DNA of 19,380 nt, from positions 1 to 19,380 of the forward strand of contig CALFJB010000003.1 in NCBI GenBank assembly GCA_937877565.1, written 5' to 3'. Both the position numbers and the translations under genes were made by a program. Below are positions 14,870 through 19,380 of this stretch, piece by piece; the stretch's first letter is position 1, and every line of letters starts with the position of its first letter. This DNA is from an uncultured Selenomonadales bacterium (lineage in GTDB: Bacteria > Bacillota > Negativicutes > Selenomonadales > Selenomonadaceae). The notes beneath the pieces are model-generated. The model made no database searches. It saw nothing but the letters and a program-made list of their open reading frames with translations, and was not told the DNA's origin.

Positions 14870-15805
14870 ATGATTAACCGCAGGAAATTTTTAACGTTGC
14901 TTGGTACGGGAATTTTTGTTTCAATGTTCAGCGGTTGCGGCGAAACTTCAAAAGTTATTGCTGAAAATGTTACAGGAGATAAAAATTTTTTTATGGACGA
15001 TATAATTTTAAATAGCGGTTACAAAATGCCGCGCTTAGGTTTGGGTACTTGGACTTTAAACGATTCACAGGCTCAAATTTGCGTTTTGCACGCCCTTAAA
15101 ACAGGTTACAGATTGATTGACACTGCCAGATATTACGGCAACGAAATTGGCGTAGGAAACGGCGTTAGAGACGCTATAAAAGCCGGAATTGTTACGAGGG
15201 AAGAAATTTTTGTTACAAGTAAAATTATGCCCGGCAATTACAATCAACCTGATTCTGCGATTGAAAATTCTTTGGCGGCGTTAAATATTGGTTACGTCGA
15301 TTTAATGTTAATTCATCAGCCCGGCTCAAATGATGAAAAAGTTTACAAGGCGTTGGAGCGCGGCGTTAAAGCCGGTAAAATTCGTTCAATCGGTATTTCA
15401 AATTATTACACGCCTAAAGACTTTGAACGAATTAATAAAATTGCCGAAATTGTTCCCGCCGTCGTGCAAAATGAAAATCATCCACTGAATCAAAATTCAA
15501 AGCTCCAAGACTACGTCAAAAAGTACAGTACAATTATTGAATCGTGGTATCCATTCGGCGGGCGCGGCAATACTCAAAAAATTCTCGGCAACTCTACCAT
15601 TATTGAACTTGCCAAAAAATATCAGAAAACGCCCGCGCAAATTGTCATTCGTTGGAATTTGCAAGCCGGTTATATCGTCATTCCGGGTTCAAAAAATCCT
15701 GCGCACATTACAGAAAATTTTAACGTCTTCGACTTTGAAATTTCGGCGGACGATATGAATAAAATTTTTGCGTTAAATAAAAATCATCGCTTTGAAAATT
15801 GGTAA
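14870..15805 (+). CDS. Aldo/keto reductase with predicted Tat signal and lipobox
   Basis: 311 residues. The N-terminus NRRKFLTLLGTG has a twin-arginine pair (Arg4-Arg5) before a hydrophobic run ending in FSGC (Cys23), a lipobox. The protein is therefore predicted to be exported folded by Tat and lipid-anchored. The rest is a complete aldo/keto reductase: GLGTW (57-61), catalytic tetrad Asp84, Tyr89, Lys118 and His149 (DTARYYGNE, SKIMP, LIHQPG), SIGISNYY (173-180) and the NADP-binding IPGSKNPAHITEN (271-283). Most family members are cytoplasmic; an exported, cofactor-carrying form is unusual. The ATG directly follows the TAA of the TPM gene. Its likely job is reducing carbonyl compounds at the membrane, perhaps oxidative damage products, but the substrate is unknown and the cofactor supply outside the cytoplasm is a puzzle. 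Confidence 0.88.
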   Translation: MINRRKFLTLLGTGIFVSMFSGCGETSKVIAENVTGDKNFFMDDIILNSGYKMPRLGLGTWTLNDSQAQICVLHALKTGYRLIDTARYYGNEIGVGNGVRDAIKAGIVTREEIFVTSKIMPGNYNQPDSAIENSLAALNIGYVDLMLIHQPGSNDEKVYKALERGVKAGKIRSIGISNYYTPKDFERINKIAEIVPAVVQNENHPLNQNSKLQDYVKKYSTIIESWYPFGGRGNTQKILGNSTIIELAKKYQKTPAQIVIRWNLQAGYIVIPGSKNPAHITENFNVFDFEISADDMNKIFALNKNHRFENW

Positions 15806-15853
15806 ATTTCTCAAGTCAAAAAATTAGCTGTTTATTTTTTAGAAGGTGTTGAA

Positions 15854-16453
15854 GTGAACAAAACAAAATATTTAGTTGGAGCGTTTTTGGCAACGGCGTT
15901 AATTGTCGGCGGCTGTGGCGAAGATGAAGAAACAACTACCGCCCCTGAAACAACTACCGAAAAATTGGCGGGACAACGTTTGACTGACGATAACGGAGTT
16001 GAATACACGCTGATTGACAACGGCGACGGTACAGAAACTGCAAGATATGACGATGGACGATCTGTAACTTTCAAACGTGCGGACGACGGCTCACTTGATT
16101 ATTTGTACGGCGCGGCAGGTTTATTGGCTGGAATGGCGGCAGGTTACTATTTATTTCACGGTTTTTCAAGACCTGCCGGTACTTGGAATGCCGCTCAAAA
16201 TCGCTATACAATTTCTGAACCGCTTCAACGCACCAACAATCAAAATACTACTGCGCCCGGCGGCTCCGCAGGCAAAGTTTCAAGTACTCAAAATAATTCT
16301 TCAAATACGAGTAATTCTGCAAATTCAAAGGTAAATTTATCAAAAGATAATGCCGGTACAAAACCTGCGGCGACTTCGTCTTCAAATTCTTCAGCAAAAA
16401 CAGGATTCGGTACAGCGGGCGCACGCGGCGGCAGTTCTTCGGCGGCGTCTTAA
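15854..16453 (+). CDS. YgiB/YjfM (DUF1190)-like lipoprotein
   Basis: 199 residues. Signal peptide with lipobox LIVGGC (Cys21), then an acidic Thr-rich spacer, a small beta-like segment (about 39-78, YTLIDNGDGTETARYDDG), a hydrophobic Gly/Ala-rich stretch (84-101) and a long Asn/Ser/Thr-rich region ending in KTGFGTAGARGGSSSAAS. The order lipobox, acidic part, hydrophobic Gly stretch, low-complexity part and a 'GFG' tail is that of E. coli YgiB/YjfM. The cysteine-bearing DUF1190 core is not recognisable, so the homology call is tentative. The GTG start has AAGGTG five bases upstream. What makes the call likely is the next gene: YgiB is paired with the ATP-grasp YgiC, and YjfM with YjfC, just as here. 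It lies 48 bases after the reductase gene, with no clear promoter or terminator between. Confidence 0.65.
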   Translation: MNKTKYLVGAFLATALIVGGCGEDEETTTAPETTTEKLAGQRLTDDNGVEYTLIDNGDGTETARYDDGRSVTFKRADDGSLDYLYGAAGLLAGMAAGYYLFHGFSRPAGTWNAAQNRYTISEPLQRTNNQNTTAPGGSAGKVSSTQNNSSNTSNSANSKVNLSKDNAGTKPAATSSSNSSAKTGFGTAGARGGSSSAAS

Positions 16454-16468
16454 AAGTTGGTGATTTTT

Positions 16469-17764
16469 ATGATGATAACTCAAAAAAATTCTTACATTGA
16501 TTTAATTGACAGAAATATTATGCCGTTCGTGCAATACGGCGATTATCCCGACCGCTACCCTGCACTTTCTGCATTGAGTTTCAATGAATATTTTTACCGT
16601 GAATTGAGAGCGGCAAGCCGTGAGCTTTTCGCCATTTTTGAAAAGACTGTAAAAATTTTTCAACAAGCACCGCGCCAATTTCAGGAACAAATGGAAATTC
16701 CGCCTAAATTAATTCCATTTTTGAATATTCCAAACGCGCTGAATTTATCGACGTGGCTTTCACGTTTTGATTTTGTACTTGACGAAAACGGCGATTTTAA
16801 AGTTGTCGAAATAAATTCTGATACGCCCTGCGCCATCATTGAGGCTTATTACGTAAATCAAATTGCGGCTGACAGTTTCGGCTATAAAAATCCAAATTTG
16901 GGCGAAGAAAATAATTTGACGAGTTTTTTACATCAGATTAAGCAGATAATTTCGCCGCCTCAAATAAATCTTTCTATTGGCAATTTTACTCAATCGCGCC
17001 CGTTTGTATTTTCGTGTTTCGATGATTATATTGAAGATTACGGCACGACCGGATATTTAATGGAGCTTATGAAAATAAATTCTTCAACGTATGACGTGGA
17101 ATTTATTTCATTTTACGATCTGCAAGTTGATGACGACGGAATATTATTGCCGGACGGGCGGCACGCGGCGGCGATTTATCGACTTCATCCAATGGAAATT
17201 TTAATTGAGGAAACGGCAACTGACGGAACAGATTTAGGCGTTATGTTTCTGGAAAAATATGCGGAAGGAAAATTTGCAATGTTCAATCCGCCGGAAGCCG
17301 TCATAATGCAAAATAAGGCGTTTATGGCGTTGGTGTGGCAAGTTTATTTAAGCGGCAAATATTTTAATTCCGCCGAAAGTTCGATTATTGAAAAATATAT
17401 GTTGCCTAGTTTCTTTGAAGATGATTTTCACATTGTGGACGGCGGCGAATATATCAAAAAGCCAATTTGGGGGCGCGAAGGCAAAAATATTTCAATCGTT
17501 GACGGCTCAAATAAAAATACAATCTACGAACATCAAATTGAAAATCCTGACGAAGTTGTTTGCCGTGAGTCAACTAAATTTATGTATCAAAAATTTGTAC
17601 ATACGCCGAAATTTGAGGCGTTGACTGACAGCGGACACCTTGAAGGCTTTACAACTTTTAGCTGCTTTATGTTGGGGCGTCAACCTTCCGCCGTATATTG
17701 CCGCTTTTCTCAAGAAAAAATAATTGGAACGGAAGCCTATTTTGTACCGTTGGTGATAGAATGA
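16469..17764 (+). CDS. Glutathionylspermidine synthetase-like ATP-grasp ligase (YgiC/YjfC type)
   Basis: 431 residues, covering only the synthetase/ATP-grasp part; the N-terminal CHAP amidase of E. coli Gss is absent. Motifs: FVLDENGDFKVVEINSDTP (102-120), FSCFDDYIEDYGTTGYLME (181-199), YRLHPME (237-243), FNPPEAVIMQNKAF (272-285), LPSFFED (312-318) and KKPIWGREGKNI (330-341). The enzyme should use ATP to join a carboxylate to an amine. In the YgiC/YjfC branch the real substrate is not known and glutathionylspermidine is doubtful. ATG 16469 is chosen over TTG/GTG at 16457/16460 because GGTG (16459-16462) is its Shine-Dalgarno. It starts 15 bases after the lipoprotein gene and its stop overlaps the folC start (ATGA). 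A lipoprotein or TPM-protein tail as substrate is speculation. Confidence 0.9.
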   Translation: MMITQKNSYIDLIDRNIMPFVQYGDYPDRYPALSALSFNEYFYRELRAASRELFAIFEKTVKIFQQAPRQFQEQMEIPPKLIPFLNIPNALNLSTWLSRFDFVLDENGDFKVVEINSDTPCAIIEAYYVNQIAADSFGYKNPNLGEENNLTSFLHQIKQIISPPQINLSIGNFTQSRPFVFSCFDDYIEDYGTTGYLMELMKINSSTYDVEFISFYDLQVDDDGILLPDGRHAAAIYRLHPMEILIEETATDGTDLGVMFLEKYAEGKFAMFNPPEAVIMQNKAFMALVWQVYLSGKYFNSAESSIIEKYMLPSFFEDDFHIVDGGEYIKKPIWGREGKNISIVDGSNKNTIYEHQIENPDEVVCRESTKFMYQKFVHTPKFEALTDSGHLEGFTTFSCFMLGRQPSAVYCRFSQEKIIGTEAYFVPLVIE

Positions 17765-18915
17765 CTTACAACGACGCTTTAAATTATTTGGACAGTTTAA
17801 ATATTTTTGGAATTAAGCCGGGACTTGAGCGAATTAATTTGCTGATGGAAAAATTAAATTTTCCGCAGAAAAATTACAAAACAATTCACGTTACCGGCAC
17901 GAATGGCAAAGGCTCGGTTTGTGCAATGCTTGCCGAAATTTTAAAATTGGACGGCTGTAAAGTCGGCTTGTTTACTTCGCCACACCTTGAAAGTTATTGC
18001 GAAAGAATGAAAATTAACGGCGAAAATATTTCAGAAAATGATTTTGCGGCAATGATTGAAACTGTGAAAAATTGCGGCGTACAAGCCACGCATTTTGAAG
18101 TTTTGACGGCTGCCGCCTTTGAATATTTTTCAATTCGGCAAGTTGAAATTGCAGTTATCGAAGTTGGACTTGGCGGCTTGTACGATTCAACCAACGTGAT
18201 AACGCCGGAAATTTCCATTATTACGAATGTTTCACTGGAACACGAAAATATTTTGGGCAATTTAGAAAATATCGCTCGTAACAAGGCGGGGATTATCAAA
18301 AAAAATATTCCCGTCGTTACGGCGGCAACCAGTGAGCCGTTGAAAATTATTCGTGAAGTGGCGAAACAAAATAATTCTGCGCTGTATGAAGTTACTGAAC
18401 CGGCTGAAATTGAAATAAATCTTTTGGGCGAATATCAAAAAATTAACGCGGCGGTTGCGATTCAAGCGGCTAAACTTTTAAACATTGATGAAAATACAAT
18501 TCGCGCAGGTTTAAAAAAAGTTGAATGGGCGGGACGTTTTGAAATTTTAAACGGCGTAATAATTGACGGCGCACACAATCCGCACGGCGCGGCGGCTCTT
18601 CGTGAAAGTTTAGATAAAAATTTTCAAACTGGCAAAAGAATTTGGATATTTGGCGCGTTGGCTGACAAAAATTTTGATGAGATGATTGAAATTTTATTTC
18701 GCGCAGATGATTTTGTAATAGTTACGCCGCCCAATTCTGAACGCGCCGCCACTGTGAAAATTTTGTGTGAAAGTTTAACTGAACGCGGGATTAAAAATAT
18801 TGGCGTTGAAAAACTTTCTGACGCCGTTAAAATGCTGAAAGAAACTGCGGGCGAAGTTAAAATTATTGCCGGTTCGCTGTATTTGATTGGCGCGGCTAGA
18901 AAATTTTTTTATTGA
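17761..18915 (+). CDS. folC: Folylpolyglutamate synthase / dihydrofolate synthase
   Basis: 384 residues, a little shorter than the usual ~420. It adds glutamate to dihydropteroate and reduced folates in the cytoplasm. Motifs: P-loop VTGTNGKGSV (44-53), FTSPHLESYCERMKING (71-87, the Mur-ligase-like omega-loop), EVGLGGLYDSTNV (134-146; usual form GLGGRLDATN), TNVSLEHENILG (155-166), NKAGIIK (174-180; carbamylated Lys in relatives) and DGAHNPHGA (269-277). The true start is ATG 17761, overlapping the TGA of the ligase gene by four bases. A longer in-frame reading from 17698 lies wholly inside the ligase gene and adds unrelated residues. Its place behind envelope genes is probably operon economy, although like its neighbour it is an ATP-dependent carboxylate-amine ligase. 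Confidence 0.95.
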   Translation: MTYNDALNYLDSLNIFGIKPGLERINLLMEKLNFPQKNYKTIHVTGTNGKGSVCAMLAEILKLDGCKVGLFTSPHLESYCERMKINGENISENDFAAMIETVKNCGVQATHFEVLTAAAFEYFSIRQVEIAVIEVGLGGLYDSTNVITPEISIITNVSLEHENILGNLENIARNKAGIIKKNIPVVTAATSEPLKIIREVAKQNNSALYEVTEPAEIEINLLGEYQKINAAVAIQAAKLLNIDENTIRAGLKKVEWAGRFEILNGVIIDGAHNPHGAAALRESLDKNFQTGKRIWIFGALADKNFDEMIEILFRADDFVIVTPPNSERAATVKILCESLTERGIKNIGVEKLSDAVKMLKETAGEVKIIAGSLYLIGAARKFFY

Positions 18916-18931
18916 CAGGGAGTTTTCAGAA

Positions 18932-19315
18932 ATGACCATAGCAGAATCATTGAGACGTTTTAGACAAGACTACGGCTTAACCCAAAAACAAGTTGCTGAC
19001 AAAATTGGCGTATATCCTCAAGCTTACGCGGCGTTGGAACGTTCAAAAACGGGCGAACACATTATTCCGCGCGTAGACACTTTAATAAAAATCGCGCAGG
19101 CTTTCAATGTATCGTTGGACTATTTGGCGGGATTGACGGACGACCCGCGCACGATAAAACAGATTTTGGAAGAATTGGGCGACGCCGCACCTGTTGCAGT
19201 TCCTGAAGAATTGACGCTTGAAAGTTTGCAAGCCGAAATAAAAAAGTTGCAATTTCAGCTTGACAGACAACAAGACGAAATTAAAGAATTGCGTATAAAA
19301 TTTGTTGAATTATAG
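18932..19315 (+). CDS. XRE-family HTH regulator with C-terminal coiled coil
   Basis: 127 residues. The N-terminal HTH_3 domain (about 4-62: IAESLRRFRQDYGLTQKQVADKIGVYPQAYAALERSKT...IPRVDTLIKIAQAFNVSLDYLAGL) is a full phage-repressor-like fold. A linker rich in Pro/Ala and a heptad-like coiled coil (about 92-126, LESLQAEIKKLQFQLDRQQDEIKEL) follow and probably serve dimerisation. ATG 18932 has AGGGAG nine bases upstream; the in-frame region before it belongs to the folC end. It lies 16 bases after folC, so it is likely the last gene of the operon that starts at 11404 and might regulate it, for instance through the palindrome at 11313-11325. That link is untested inference. Confidence 0.9.
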   Translation: MTIAESLRRFRQDYGLTQKQVADKIGVYPQAYAALERSKTGEHIIPRVDTLIKIAQAFNVSLDYLAGLTDDPRTIKQILEELGDAAPVAVPEELTLESLQAEIKKLQFQLDRQQDEIKELRIKFVEL

Positions 19316-19317
19316 TT

Positions 19318-19346
19318 TTGTCTTTGGACAATTTTAAATTTTTTGC
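19318..19346 (+). terminator. Weak terminator candidate after the XRE gene
   Basis: TTGTC (about 19319-19323) can pair with GACAA (about 19327-19331) around a 4-base loop, followed by T-rich sequence (TTTTAAATTTTTT). The stem is only five AT-leaning pairs, so this is a weak call, but no better structure lies before the window ends. Confidence 0.25.
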
Positions 19347-19380
19347 AGAAAAAATGGCGTGTTGACGCGGTTTAAAAATT

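Larger units (their letters stand above)
1012..19099. repeat. Dispersed octamer TCGCGCAG / CTGCGCGA, 17 copies
   Basis: First bases of exact copies: 1012, 2035, 3226, 3289, 5522, 6616, 7439, 7616, 8231, 9213, 12546, 13771, 14107, 14489, 18501, 18699 and 19092. Both orientations are about equal (8 versus 9). Copies in genes fall in different reading frames and encode different residues (for example VLRE, TSRR, PRAE, FCAN, IAQA), and four lie in spacers. Confidence 0.75.

Noticed and set aside
17698..17760. Longer N-terminus for FolC
   Set aside because: Lies entirely inside the ATP-grasp gene in another frame and adds residues unlike the family; ATG 17761 overlaps the stop in the usual coupled way.
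19364..19380. TTGACG near the right edge as a promoter for a following gene
   Set aside because: It resembles the -35 at 6579, but the -10 region lies at or beyond the window edge and cannot be judged.

Overview
The window is AT-rich bacterial DNA with strong AGGAGG-type ribosome binding sites, sigma70/A-type promoters (TTGAC(A/G)-17-TAAAAT), simple hairpin/T-run terminators and tightly packed genes. The mix suggests a diderm Firmicute, perhaps Negativicutes/Selenomonadales. The SPFH/zinc-ribbon/TPM trio resembles Bacillus ydjGHI, while the lipoprotein + GSP-synthetase ATP-grasp pair resembles E. coli ygiBC/yjfMC. The taxonomic call is an inference from gene content and style only. I saw no tRNA, rRNA, CRISPR array or transposase.

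Left arm, minus strand (1-6468): the window opens inside a Tad/Flp pilus TadE/TadG-like gene with its own promoter. Two sugar-phosphate units follow. Read in the direction of transcription, these are phosphomannomutase -> phosphoglucomutase -> terminator, then an iron-sulfur-type flavoprotein -> glucose-6-phosphate isomerase -> terminator. Together the three sugar enzymes connect mannose/glucose 1-phosphate, glucose 6-phosphate and fructose 6-phosphate, feeding glycolysis and polysaccharide precursors.

Middle (6579-11283): a promoter drives an overlapping pair, DUF488 + a protein resembling the dual-OB family. It converges on a gene encoding an NRPS condensation-like domain that has lost its HHxxxDG motif and is fused to a cyclic-nucleotide-binding-like domain. 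A 225-bp tandem duplication spans their convergent 3' ends and left a decayed spacer. Next come two adjacent decaying minus-strand genes (a Zn-alcohol dehydrogenase and an alpha/beta hydrolase), both with internal deletions and frameshifts.

Right arm, plus strand (11404-19315): one likely operon of eight genes. In order: SPFH protein with four zinc ribbons; two-zinc-ribbon membrane protein; TPM-domain membrane protein; predicted Tat-exported aldo/keto reductase lipoprotein; YgiB/YjfM-like lipoprotein; GSP-synthetase-like ATP-grasp ligase; folC; XRE regulator. The first six look like an envelope-stress/membrane-quality system that merges two modules usually known separately, with no PspA in the window. 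This is the most interesting system here.

Two repeat families stand out. Three ~80-90-bp hairpins are built from degenerate TTAGGGR heptads and start exactly at the stop codon of the upstream gene; two of them supply that stop. In addition, the octamer CTGCGCGA/TCGCGCAG occurs at least 17 times, in all frames and in spacers, far more than chance would give.
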